Assembly (NCBI GenBank): GCA_012861695.1
Contig: JAAOOA010000060.1
Location: forward strand, 15,826,472-15,890,471
Origin: Trematomus loennbergii
Taxonomy: Eukaryota; Chordata; Actinopteri; Perciformes; Nototheniidae
Reading direction: 5' to 3'
DNA length: 64,000 bases
Below the pieces are notes generated by a model that was given only the letters and a program-made list of their open reading frames with translations, did not search any database and was not told the origin of the DNA. A program made the position numbers and the translations under genes. This document shows positions 46,162 through 57,654 of this stretch, piece after piece. Each line of letters begins with the position of its first letter. Positions within the stretch are counted from its first letter, which is position 1.

Positions 46162-46501
46162 AGGCAGGGTAGGTAAGAATGGAGAAACCAGCTCGAGTGC
46201 GCTAGAATTTGAAAGTACACAACCGAAAAAAATCTGCCCCTTCCTTCAGACTTCCTTACAGAGCCCCTCCTCCAGCACACACGAACGCGCACATGACCAA
46301 TGAGGTCACGAGATAAGTTTGTGCACGAGATGGAAGGCTGACAGGCAGGTAGGCCATCCAATTATCTGCGCAGATACGGCTTCCACAGATGAAATATTTG
46401 TATATTATTGTCAAAGCATTTTATTTATTTATTGCTATCGAGATGTTAAGAGCATTCCATGGAATATAATAAAAAGTGTTTCTGAAGTGAATTACCTACC
46501 T
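46162..46501. mobile_element. TTAA MITE copy 3
   Basis: It begins AGGCAGGGTAGGTAAGAATG after TTAA (46158-46161) and ends ATTACCTACCT before TTAA (46502-46505). It is diverged and has lost the central GCCGGCCCGGC hairpin, but follows copy 1 throughout. Confidence 0.8.
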
Positions 46502-46505
46502 TTAA

Positions 46506-46884
46506 AGGTGGGGTAGGTAAGTTTGAGAAACCGGCTCGAGATACACTTTTTGTTATATTCCATGGAATGCTCTTAACATCCCGATAGCAATGAATATCTT
46601 AAGTACTTTGACAAAACAATCCATACAAATATTTCATCTGTGGAAGCCGTAGTACTGTAAAAAGCACGACCAATCATTTTAGCCGGCCCGGCTAAAATAA
46701 CTGGATGGCCTACCTGCCTGTCAGCCTTCCATCTGTGCACAAACTTATTTCGTGCCCTCATTGGTCATGTGCGCGTTCGTGTGTGTTGGAGGAGGGGCTC
46801 TGTAAGGAAGTGGCAGATTTTTTCCGGTTGTGTATTTTCAAATTCTAGCACACTCGAGCTGGTTTCTCCAAAATTACCCCACCT
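46506..46884. mobile_element. TTAA MITE copy 4, sharing a TTAA with copy 3
   Basis: It starts AGGTGGGGTAGGTAAGTTTG and ends at ACCCCACCT before TTAA (46885-46888). It is close to copy 1 but inverted relative to copy 3. The TTAA at 46502-46505 serves as the boundary of both copies. Confidence 0.85.
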
Positions 46885-47093
46885 TTAAGCTTTAAGAAAT
46901 ACTGTATTAGGAAGACATAAAAACTTTACTAAAAAAACAAAACAGAGCTGACTCAAATATAAATTAAATATAAACTAGTCGCAAACTATTTAAAATACAA
47001 TTACAAACACTTAAAATAATTTAAAAAACAATTAAAAAGCTATAAAGGCTGAAAGTCCCTTCTTTCAAACCAGAAGTCAGGGAATCCAAAGGT

Positions 47094-47110
47094 GGGGGGG
47101 GGGGGGGGGG
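47094..47110. repeat. G homopolymer, 17 bases
   Basis: An unbroken run of G in the consensus. Runs of this length are hard to size in sequencing. Confidence 0.9.
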
Positions 47111-47349
47111 CAATACAATGCAACACATTTCAGAATAAAAGCACACATAAAAACTGTGCAATATAATCCATTTAAAATACTTCACCATGTGACATGTCCC
47201 TTAGAATAGCATGCATTACTGGATTTATTGTTATCTGATCATCACTTACCGCTGTTAAAGGAGCTGCTTTTTTTTTGACTATGTACACTGCTGGGTTGTT
47301 CATGGATTTCACAAAGGGATCAATTAAGCGTATCCTAATAAAAGCTAAG

Positions 47350-47590
47350 TAACAAAGTAACAAAGATGGCTGAGAGCTCTGTTATTGTGAATGCGGGCCC
47401 ACTGTAACACTTACAGTATCACTCACTAAACAAAACTGGACTCTAATCAATTTGATCAATTACACCCTTTTATGACTTGGTTGTACATTGTTTTGAGGCT
47501 GAGCTTACTTTCACAAAAAACCGAGGTAATTGTCTTGAAAGGGTCAATGTTTTTTTTGTTGGGTCTTATTGCAGACAGTGTTTGACACCT
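47350..47590. repeat. Second copy of the 9.66-kb dispersed repeat
   Basis: AGAGCTCTGTTATTGTGAATG through TATTGCAGACAGTGTTTGA matches 9703-9930, without the 34-bp duplication present there. Confidence 0.6.
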
Positions 47591-47936
47591 CTTTTGACTT
47601 AAATAGTTAACAGCCTGTCCTCCTAATAACGACGGTAGATTGTTCAGCAGCTTATTACGACCCAGAGTCACGTTTTAAAGTGTAGCACCTCTAGTGGTCG
47701 TGTAAGAAACAACATGCTCCCGTTGATTGCAAACGCTCCGGAGATTCTTTTATTGACAAATAACCCTCTCTGGAAAATCCTAAATTGTGCAATAGTTTGG
47801 CCATTAAAATGCTTTTTGATTAGATTTCTAGCGAGAAGTGTAGTACTTTAATATTCTACGTCCAGTGGATGTGTAGGATCTATAGTTTGATAGATATTAC
47901 GAAGATGATTTGAGGTCTCGCCAGGAGAACGTGTAA

Positions 47937-49038
47937 AGAGTGGCGAAGTCCCTCCCCTTCCGGTAGACCTCCATGGGACCTTATTTCGGAAAAATTATGT
48001 ATTGAAGTCAATGGAGAGAGAAAGATTATCTTTCGATCCCGTTTGAATTGTGCCACGAATTACACATATGATGTTTGTCAATTTAAAAGATAATTTTGCA
48101 AGTAAAAAAAAATAAAATGTGTCGTAAAACTGTGAAGTAACACATTTGTTTGTGTGAAACGCTCAATGAACTACATCTCTGGTCAACAACACACGTCACC
48201 AAGATGGCCGTCACTACTGTCTTGTCAACAAAACGATTGACTACCCTCACTATCACCACAATGAAACACGTCCAGAAGAATGTCATGCAAAGCTGCCTGC
48301 CTGCCTGCCTTCCTTTGATTCTCTCTGAACTGCCTGGTCTTTTTAATTTCAACCATTTGTGCAGATAGCATGAAGTAGAAAAGATCGCCGATCGCCGATG
48401 CTAGCGTTAGCGTTAGCATTTCTCCCCCGGGCTTAAATTGTGTATTATAGAATGATCACACTGGTGACAGTACTCTTCAAAGGGTTCACGAAATATGACT
48501 ACTACTCTTACTGTTTAACATTTTGGGTTACTTAGTGTTACTTCATGTTAAGGCTAATAAAAATGACAAGGCTGTAATGCTAACTAACGTGCTAGCTACT
48601 AGCTAGGTAGCTAACTTGATCCTTTCATCAGACGGGAAGCGAAAGAACGAGCAAGACCCATTGCTGGTATGATAACAACCTGGTACTAAGCACACAGGCA
48701 TCTTGTTAAAGTTATCTTATCTTAGCCAGCTGATCTTAGCTATCTCTTAGTAGAGGAAAACAATTGTGACATCACTTACGCGACTCTGGGATTTGTAGTC
48801 TTTCTAGTTGCGTATTTTTCATACAGTAGTCTTATATTTCAACAGTTTTACGACAAACTGTGACTTTTTTGACATGGAAATTATTTTTTAAGATTGACAA
48901 ACATCATATGTGTAATTCATGGCACAATTCAAACGGGATCGAAAGATACGTTTTCTCTCTCCATTGACTTCAATACATTATTTTTCCGAAATAAGGTCCC
49001 ATGGACCGGAAGTAGATGGGCGTGACTTCGCCACTCTA
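47937..49038. mobile_element. 1.1-kb element with about 200-bp inverted ends
   Basis: The left end AGAGTGGCGAAGTCCCTCCC and the right end (other strand) AGAGTGGCGAAGTCACGCCC open long inverted arms. These share CCATGGGACCTTATTTCGG, TCAATGGAGAGAGAAAG and CACATATGATGTTTGTCAA. This is a very common teleost repeat. No open frame of note and no clear target duplication. Confidence 0.7.
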
Positions 49039-49924
49039 TATGCGGCAGCTTCCATGTAAAGTTAGTGTCAACCCTCACGGGGTGAAAACAGTATTTCCGG
49101 TCTCAAAGTTTTCATAATAAAACCGGAAGTATTCCCCTCACTGTCAAATGATTACACAGTGATATCTGCATTACTCATCCACTAAAAAACATCAGTGTAT
49201 CCTTATTAATTACACAATATTGATTGGTTTAAATTGTGTACAATGCTTTTGTGTTTTTAACCTTTGATTCGGAGAAACAAATAGTTTTTTCGGAGTTTAG
49301 ACACTACACAGTTTCCGAAGACACTACACTACCCAGAATCCCCAGCTATCGTTTGGGACAACAACATCTGCCTTGCTTTAAACCCCGTGATTAGTCCTCA
49401 AGCTCTGTGATTGGATGTTGGAGTGGCAGTGCGACAAGGTTACGCCGAGCGTCAAACAGCTCTTTGAAATGGAATGGAACCACGGCAGACTATGCAAAAC
49501 TGGACTTGGACGGGTCCAGCCCAGCCCTCCCCCCCAGAGCTACACATGCTGGCTATTGTGTGTTTAGCAACATGTTCTATGGCACGTCTCTACTGGGAAT
49601 TGTAGATTTAAAAGACGTTTTCGTATTTCCCACAATTAGAAGTTACCAGTATTAAACTGTGTACACCCCTGGAGGTTTAGGGGATACGAAACACAGTGGT
49701 GTTATCCAATTTAAAACATATAATTAATAAATGGGTGAAAATTGCTTGTGTCCATAATGGGCAGCATTAATATACCCACATGACAGCTAAGGTCAGAAGA
49801 GCTGTATTTAACAGCTGGTCTTATGTCTGTGACCCCTCCTGTTGTTAATTGATAAGCCTGAAACATGCACTTGTCAAGGTTCAGAGGCACATTTTGCAAA
49901 TATGGCAGTAGCCATCGATCATCT

Positions 49925-49990
49925 TAAGATAAGATAAAATAAGATAAGATATACTTTATTGATCCCAAGATGGGAAATGTTTTTGTTACA
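49925..49990 (-). repeat. LINE/SINE 3' tail (TTTATTGATCCC type)
   Basis: AGATAAGATATACTTTATTG followed by ATCCCAAGATGGGAAAT and GTTACAGCAGCA is the inverted 3' end of a frequent fish retroposon, with its short GATAA-type tail repeats. Confidence 0.6.
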
Positions 49991-50117
49991 GCAGCATGTA
50001 CTACTTTGTTCTACTCCACTACAATTCAGAGGTTAACCTGGTATTTTTACTCCACTACATTTATTTTTGTTACTTTGCAGATTCTGATTAATGATGTGAA
50101 ATATAAACAACCCTTAA

Positions 50118-50998
50118 CCTGTTAAGCCCTGAGCCTGTTTTTCAGGTCTCAGGCTCGAAAATGACATTCCCAGAACAAATGACCATATCTTCCCTTCTAA
50201 AAGGGTTAAATTAATAATCTTTTTTCTCAAAGTAATGATAAACCTGTGAGTTGGATGTAGAAAAGTCAGAATCAATATAGATGTTTTTTATTTTAAAGAA
50301 AATTCAGATTTTACATCGTAAAAAACTGTAAATGATAGTGTCCGTCCAAAAAAATGTGAAACGAAAAGGTGGGGGCTTTGCACATGTAATTTTCAATCAG
50401 AGTGAACCTATCTCTAGCTTTGACATCTGGAAACGGAAAAGCAGTTTTAATGCTTATGGATTATCAGAAATCATTTCAAAGGGACACAGACACATTAGAT
50501 TAACCTATGGATTAACTTCAGCAGCGTTTTTATCGTTTTAATGCCATTGAAGACCACTTTGGAGAGACTACAGAGCCAAGGTAAAAATGTTAGCATTTTT
50601 AGCTACCTAGCGTCACCTGTTTTGATGTCCGTTTTTGCTTATAACGTCGCAAATACGTCTAATTCAGTGGTAATGTCGGTGTCAATAGATTCTGTGTCAC
50701 CTCATGATGTGAATCGATGTGTTGGATGTAGTGAAAAGATAAATAATAAGGTTTTGTCAGTGATTTTCGGTGCAGTAAGGTGTTAGCATTTTTCACTCGT
50801 TGCTAATTCAGAGGCTCAGTGTTAGCATTGTGGGTTTTCTTTTGAAAAAAAAAAAAAAATGATCAGTTAGATAAATTTCTTCCCGTTACATGGATATAAA
50901 ACATTCACAGTTTTATTAAATGAACATGCCCTCAGACACTGTTTCCTGCAAGATGTTGCGGCAGTGCCGCGGTACCGGGGTCTCTCGGGCTTAACAGG
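50118..50998. mobile_element. 881-bp TTAA-flanked piggyBac-like element
   Basis: Ends are CCTGTTAAGCCCTGAG and, on the other strand, CCTGTTAAGCCCGAGAG. TTAA lies on both sides (50114-50117, 50999-51002). The paralogue at 2511-2560 reads AACAACCCTTAAATCAGACT with one TTAA and no insert. No transposase frame. A truncated relative lies within the outer hAT (27560 and 32255). Confidence 0.88.
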
Positions 50999-51849
50999 TT
51001 AAATCAGACTTTAGTTACACCTGAGTAAAATTCAGGGAAGGTGATTGTCAAGTGCCAAAATAAACTATGCAATATATTAGACGTTAAGTACTTTGTCAGG
51101 CTTAATATTTATCTGTAGATACCCCCAACGTTTTTTTCTTATTCAAAAGAAGACCTTAACTTAAAGTATTCTTTAATGTTTAAATAAAGCCTTATTAGTT
51201 TGTCTGTTTTGCACATCCTCCTGTTAATATCTTTGGACGTCCTGCACTAAACTGTTTTATTGTAGAGATCACTTACAGTATCTTCTTGATGTTTTCTATT
51301 CTATATTTTATCATTGACCTTCTACTTTCCCCCTATTTTGTATGTACTCTTAATATTTAAAAAATGTCATCAAATATAACATATTCAACAAAAAAAATCA
51401 ATAACGTACTTTTACCACTAGGTGGTGCGGGTTAAAAAAAACGGTCAAGTTTACAATGTTAACACAATAAATTATACTTTCCAGTATAAATTAACAGATT
51501 AGTTTATGATGGATGTATGTTGTTATCCACACATATTGTTTTGATATTTGTAACACCAAACCGACAGAAAAGATGCTCTTAACATGACCCAGTGGTCTAG
51601 TTAATAAAACATAAAAGTACAATTTACACTTCTCGCTAGAAATGTAATCAAAAAGCATTTTGTGAATATACGACTCTCCGGAGCGTTTGCAGTCAACGGG
51701 AGCACTAGAGGTAAAACGTGATTATAGGTCGTAATAAGCTGGTGGTGGTGAACAATCGACCTATTTGGTCGTATGAGTTGGAGGACTCTCGGATGGGTGG
51801 GACTTTCAGGGGTGCGTCCCCATTGGCTCTCATGCAGCAAACTCCGGAG

Positions 51850-52525
51850 TCCACCGGGTCCGTCTGCGCCGCGTTACGGTTTTGGTCCGGCCTCCTCCGG
51901 CGTCATACCCTACCAGGCGCGTTTCAGAAGCATTTCAGAAGAGGAGCGTCTTGCCTGCCGGCTCGCAGTTTTTGTTGATTTGGGCATATTTCCTGGACAG
52001 GCTACTTTGTACAGACAAAGTTAATAATAACTGTAATATTCCAGTTATAAACGACATGAATCAAAGATGTGTTGCTGTATTTTAGTGGTAAAAAAATGCA
52101 TTCATCATCATAATTATTCTATATATATAATTTACACAGTGCCTGTAAACCGGAGGAGAACGCTGGCATTTCTCCTCCTACTTGAAAGACTACGGAGGGA
52201 TAGGGTCTGCAAAATTAGTTTGTGTGTGTGTATATATAGCTCTGAACGTTCCACTTCCTGCCTGCCCGACCTTACGTTACGGCTGCGCCGCGACAAAAAT
52301 AGGATTCGATCCTAATTTTAGAGGAGCCCTGCGCCGAGCCGCTTCTGGGACGCTTCTGAGCCGTAACGCGCCGCGTGTGGTGGAATAGCACCCATTGACT
52401 AGAGTGGCCGCGATCGCTGTGAGCACCACGGCGCAGCCGTAACGCGCCCGTAACGTAACGCGCCCGTAACGCGCCCGTAACGCCCCGTAACGCGCCCGTA
52501 ACGCGCCGCAGACGGACCCGGTGGA
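51850..52525. mobile_element. TIR element with TCCACCGGGTCCGTCTGCG ends
   Basis: TCCACCGGGTCCGTCTGCG at the left is matched by its complement at the right end, then CGCGTTACGG on both sides. The right part includes a minisatellite of the same terminal motif (52438-52507). The interior is non-coding; no certain target duplication. Confidence 0.65.
52438..52507. repeat. CGTAACGCGCC minisatellite
   Basis: About six units of an 11-bp GC-rich motif, with some shortened. It amplifies the subterminal GCGTTACGG motif of the enclosing element. Confidence 0.75.
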
Positions 52526-53460
52526 ATCTAACGCAGCCTACACACGGCGGCGTGCGTTGCCGCTTGGCGGTGGGCGTGTCTTGAGCTTGGGAGTTTACGC
52601 GAGCAACGCGACCAACAACCAATCACATGAATCTCCCGTGTCTCTCCCCAAGGGCTGGAAAATTGAAGAAGTGACCAGAAAGTCGGGTTTGTCAGCTGGA
52701 AAAAACGATGTCTATTATTTTAGGTACTAAACGAACGGGGGCTTGCAAAACTTTTAGCTGCTGCAGGACACAAGAGTTTGCGGAAACAAGACAGGAGTTG
52801 ATAATTGGAAGGGGGGGTCTGTGTAAAGTTTGTGATGTGAAGGGGGGGGGGTTTCTGTTTGCAGCGGGGTAAAAAGGCTCCCGTGTATGAATCTCACCAT
52901 AGACATTAATGTCTAAAAAGCGATTTTTTATTAATGTCTATGGTGCTATTTTATGCAACATTGCATGGTGGCTAAATATACTGTCTATGCCTGCTGTCCA
53001 TTCAAACGAAGTACACTGGATATAAACTCCCCAAACAGGCGAAAACCTACCAGTTTCACCCGCTGTCTCTGCCACCTCCCTCCATGCCTGGCTCCTCCGG
53101 TTTGTATCCCGGTAGGTGAACAGGGACTGAAAGCACCGGGTGATTCCCTACTGCTACGATTATTTTCTCCTCCATTTTTTGGCATATGAGGAAATGAACT
53201 GCGGTCTGGCTCTCTCAGCATACACGCGGTTTGATTGGCTAGCGCTTGTACTGGCAGATTTGCATACGCAGGATTTGATTGGCTGACGCCTCCGCCTCAG
53301 CTTCAAAAGTAGAACATTGCTCTACTTTTGCAGCGAGCACCGCGAGAAAAGCTACGCTTTGCTCCCAGAATGCAGTTTGGCGAATCGTGACGTCACCCCA
53401 TTCAAAGTGAATGGGCAGAAGCGTTGAAGCGTCAACGCACGCCGCCATGTGTAGGGGCCG
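52526..53460. repeat. Duplicated repeat unit, uninterrupted copy
   Basis: This unit, from AACGCAGCCTACACACGGCG to TGGGCAGAAGCGTTGAAGCG and CGCCATGTGTAGGGGCCGT, is followed directly by a second copy starting at 53461. Its pieces resume at 57053-57192 and 58469-58820 around two insertions. The uninterrupted copy supplies the empty sites for both. Confidence 0.75.
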
Positions 53461-54004
53461 TAACGCAGCCTACACACGGCGGCGTGCGTTGCTGCTTGGC
53501 GGTGGGCGTGTCTTGAGCTTGGGGAGTTAACGCGAGCAACGCGACCAACAACCAATCACATGAATCTCCCGTGTCTCCCCCGGGTAAAAAGGCTTTAAAA
53601 AGGCTCCCGTGTATGAATCTCACCATAGTCTAAAAAGCGATTTTTAATTAATGTCTATGGTGCTATTTTACGCAACATTCCATGCTGGCTAAATACTGTC
53701 TATAGGCGTGTTCACACCGGAGTACTTTGGAGTACTTTTCCCACAATAGTTCATCAGAACTACGATATATTTGCGTTCACACCAAAAAGCCCCAGGAACT
53801 AAAGTAGTTCAAATTAGTTCGTCGACCCGCTTTTCAGTCCCTGCTAGAGAGCAGGGACTGTGTGGGAGAAAATAGTTCGTACGTCTGATTGGCTGTGCGG
53901 AATGCAAACCACGCCCGTTTGACTCTGAATTTTTTTTGTAAGCGGCCATTGTATTTGCTCGCTTCGGGCCAGCGCACCCGAAGAGATTACTTTTGTGAAA
54001 GCAG

Positions 54005-54180
54005 TTATTATAGCAACACTAAATAAATCATCGGAGCGGTGGAGTGATGAGGATGTGTCGGCGCTTCTGGCGATTTACTCGGAGGACGCGAAGCGCCGCA
54101 TTCAGAAGCTCTGAATGCAGTTTCCGTGGCTCAGCAAAGTTAGCAGACCTGGCAAAGTCATGTCGGGACGACTACGAAGG
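54005..54180 (+). pseudogene. Broken Myb/SANT-like exon
   Basis: KSSERWSDEDVSALLAIYSE is readable and equals the start of the gene at 33029. It is followed by a stop after AKRRIQKL. Further pieces (SAKLADLAKSCRDD) occur in another frame, and most of the domain is deleted. Confidence 0.65.
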
Positions 54181-55029
54181 TAAAATAAAATACATGCACT
54201 GCACTGTTTTAATCTGCACAATACTGGTCTTAGATGTACTTTTATTTGCTCAGTAGATCGAGCTAGCCATGCTAGAACTTGCTATCATAGGTCCAAGCTG
54301 GCTAACAACATCTAGCTAGCTAGCTATTCTCAGCCGTGCCCGCTATGAACACGTTTTGACTTGTGAATAAGTGTGCAATGTTCTGTAATTTGCTTCACTA
54401 ACTCATGGCACTAATCGTGTGTTTCAGGCGAGGTGTTTCTCTCAGGATTAGAAACTAGTTTTCCCCTCCGGGATAAAACGATAATATAACGTTAGCAATT
54501 AGCATGCTAGCTGGACATAATGCTACCTCTAACAATACATTGTAGTTGCTATAATTTCAAGTCATTTGCAACATTCATTCTACATGTTAATGGTAAAAGC
54601 TTAAACAGTTGATTACCTGCATGCCACAAAGACTGATGTTCTAATATTTTTGCACATTTAAGTAGAAATGTAATTGAAATTCTATTTATTTTTCCTTTTT
54701 TTTATTGATTGTTATAATTGTACTCAGCCATGTTATGTTAGATGTCAATCCACTTACACTGTAACTACTCTGGCCTTGAAAGAAGGTTACACATCTAACT
54801 GATGTCCACTAATCCCTATAAAACAAAGTTCAAGCATACATTAAGCACAAAACAATAAATAAGGGCACTTTGATATTTATTTTTTATTTGATATTATTTG
54901 ATCCTATTATCTTCTACTTTACACCTGCATTTTGTACACTGTCCCTGCCTGCACCATGTCCAATGTTGGACAATGTTGTCTCGTTGTTGCGATTAAACTG
55001 ATCTTGTATCTTGCATATTTCACCTTAGG

Positions 55030-55292
55030 AAAGTGGGCACGCGATGACAGCTTCCTTGACACCATCATGGCGATGGACCGCCGTGCCATGGTCAGCAAGG
55101 AGAATGAGGACCTGCGTGCCAAGGAGATGCACGACGAACGGCTGCTGCATTCACACAAGGCCCAGGAATCGGACGACCAGTGCCAGGTGGAGCAACAAAA
55201 TACCTTTCAGGCTGGGCTTCTGGCAGTGCTAAGCGAGCTGATTAAATCCAACAGGCCTTCAATACAAAAATTAAGAAAAACTTGTCGTCGTT
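55030..55292 (+). pseudogene. C-terminal coiled-coil exon of the Myb-like protein
   Basis: After TTGCATATTTCACCTTAG the frame reads KWARDDSFLDTIMAMDRRAM, then SKENEDLRAKEMHDERLLHS and FQAGLLAVLSELIKS, to a stop at about 55294. The charged helical pattern and position match the third exon of the Myb-like gene at 22972-24371. It is open, but its 5' exons are broken. Confidence 0.55.
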
Positions 55293-55314
55293 GATAAACT
55301 GTACAATGACTTGT

Positions 55315-55462
55315 TGGGAGGCGTGTGGTGCAGTGGTCTGGTGCGTTGGTGTTCGGATCAGGGGAGCACAGGTTCAAACCCCACTGCAGTCAGGATGTCG
55401 TTGTGTCCCTGGGCAAGACACTTCACCCCAAATTGCCTACACCTGGGACAGTTAATTTTGTA
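55315..55462 (+). mobile_element. tRNA-derived SINE, 3'-truncated
   Basis: Box A (TGGTGCAGTGG) and box B (GGTTCAAACCC) are present, then CACTGCAGTCAGGATGTCGT and TTGTGTCCCTGGGCAAGACA. It lacks the GGATAAAA tail found in the 45775-45964 copy. Confidence 0.75.
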
Positions 55463-57192
55463 TTATTGTGATTATATATATATGCCACTGTTATTAATAC
55501 TGACACCTAACTTTGCACTAAGGTGTGTCTGCTGCTGAGCCTACCTATTGTTATTATATATATATATATTGCCACTGTTATTATATTGTTTTGATACTAC
55601 TGACACTTATTGATCTGCTGCTGATAAATAAAAGAGAACCTACATGGCGATTAAACAGAAAATGTATCTTGCTTATTTCTCCTGACACTTTATCTTTATG
55701 GTGACCTGTGTAGCATCCTATACATCACATGTAAGTGATTATTCTGATACCATCATGACACCATGAAACTGGCGAAGCTTTATTTATTGTGTCCCACCCC
55801 ATATATGTGGCTTTGAAAAAGATCATTCCATTGTATTTCAAAATGGCGTCCATCAACACAAACACTATTTATAGAAAGATAAATGGTTAAGTTTGTAATT
55901 AACAGTGTTGTGAGTTCAATATTTTAATTAATTATAGTAAGGGAACATCTTAGGAGTTAGTGTACTGAGTTCCTCTCAGGAGGATATATAATAAAGGTGT
56001 GTTAACTGCTGAGCCTATTTACTGTGCAATACTTTTTTCCATAATCACAGTTTTAATCATTTAGATATTTATGGACCTCTAAAACACATCTGCCACATCA
56101 TTTGAGTTTTGACATACCACAACCAGCCAGCCAGTCTTAACTGTGATTGTTATCCTATTTCTTTTGATTTTGATGTAAAAAATGTTCTTTGAAACTCAAC
56201 ATTTTAAAGGAATACTTTTACGTCCTGGGAAAAACACTCACTTACTTCCTGTCAAGAGTAAAATAACAAGATCTGTCTGTAAGATAAAAGACTATAGCCA
56301 GGACGCAATAAACTCAAATAGAATAGAAAAATGACTTGAAACAGGAAGTCTAGGAATGATAATTTATAGAATATCTACAGGAGTATTTGTTGGTGGGTGA
56401 CTTCACGGATCTTGACACAAAACCTCCTGTAAAACACCAAAGTACACTTTGTTTTCTTGTACAATTAAACAAACAACATATTACTCTAAGCTTCGATAAA
56501 CGTCTCCTGGCTGGAGCTTCATATATAGCAAACAGACATGTTAGTGGTATTATTTCTTATCTAACTCTTTCATATGGTCAGACAAATCAGAAGTCATTTA
56601 AACTTAATTTGAGATTTTGTTGTTCTTTTTTTGTTTCTCAATTGTTTTTCCAGAATATGCACCACCTAGGCATAGACTTTATATCACAAATAAATGAATG
56701 ACATGTACTACAGTAATTGATTATATTGATATTGCCTACTCAGATATAAATGTGTATAAAATGAAATCAATTCAACGTTTTTTCTTCTTCTTCTCTCGGT
56801 TTTTTGGCGGATTGCAACTTTAAGGTGCATACCGCCACCTACTGTACTCGCCGTGAAGTTGTTTGCGGCCTGCCAGTAAACCCAAAGCAGAAGAAGAAGA
56901 AGTGGCGTCAGCGGCTCATTTGCCTAATCCACCCCCAGGAACTCATTTTGGTGTGAACGCGATCTGCTTTAGTTCATCAGAACTAAAAGAGCTCTCATGA
57001 ACTAAAGTTCTCATGAACTACTGTGGGAAAAGTACTTGGTGTGAACGCCCCTTATGCCTGCTACTGTAGCTGTCCATTCAAACGAAGTACACTGGATATA
57101 AACTCCCCAAACAGGCGAAAACCTACCAGTTTCACCCACTGTCTCTGCCACCTCCCTCCATGCCTGGCTCCTCCGGTTTGTATCCTGGTAGG

Positions 57193-57574
57193 CATGGGCG
57201 TAATTTCCACTGGGGACAGGGGGGACATGTCCCCCCACTTTTCAAAATCCCATTTGTGTCCCCCCACCTTTTTCATTTTTTTTTTTTTTTACGCAAGCGG
57301 TCATCGTCACCGAGGAGCGTCTGTGTGTGTGTGTGGCACGAGCGCATTTATGAGAGAGAGATAGAAAGAGAGAGAGACAGAGAGAGAGAGACATAGAGAG
57401 TTACGGGGTTGTTGTTAGCATTTGGTGCTAGCTCGGAGCTAATGGAGATTAGTAGCTGTTTCAACAATAAGGAGAGGGAGAGCTCTTTCCTGTCGGACTT
57501 TGAGAGACTGAGGAGAGAGAGAGAGAGAAATAGAGAGAGAGAGACAGAGAGAGAGACAGAGAGAGAGAGACAGA

Positions 57575-57654
<80 letters not shown>

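Larger units (their letters stand above)
47648..51744. mobile_element. Composite inverted-repeat element (second long-armed block)
   Basis: The left arm 47648-47865 (AGCTTATTACGACC...CTCCCGTTGATTGCAAACG...TTTCTAGCGAGAAGTGTA) is inverted at 51597-51744. Between the arms lie a TIR element (47937-49038) and a block, 49080-51480, paralogous to 1690-3600 in the first long-armed element. That block contains the TTAA element 50118-50998. Confidence 0.55.
53704..57052. mobile_element. 3.3-kb Harbinger-like element without transposase
   Basis: Ends are AGGCGTGTTCACACC and, on the other strand, AGGGGCGTTCACACC, followed by AGTACTTTTCCCAC. TAT lies on both sides (53701-53703, 57053-57055), and the empty copy reads CTGTCTATGCCTGC (near 52980-52993). 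It keeps remnants of a Myb-like gene and a coiled-coil exon but I see no DDE transposase. A SINE is inserted at 55315. Confidence 0.75.

Noticed and set aside
51718..52388. GC-rich open frames of 70-110 codons at 51.7-52.6 kb
   Set aside because: They follow the CGTAACGCGCC minisatellite and TIR element; composition is repeat-driven and copies are not conserved in frame.
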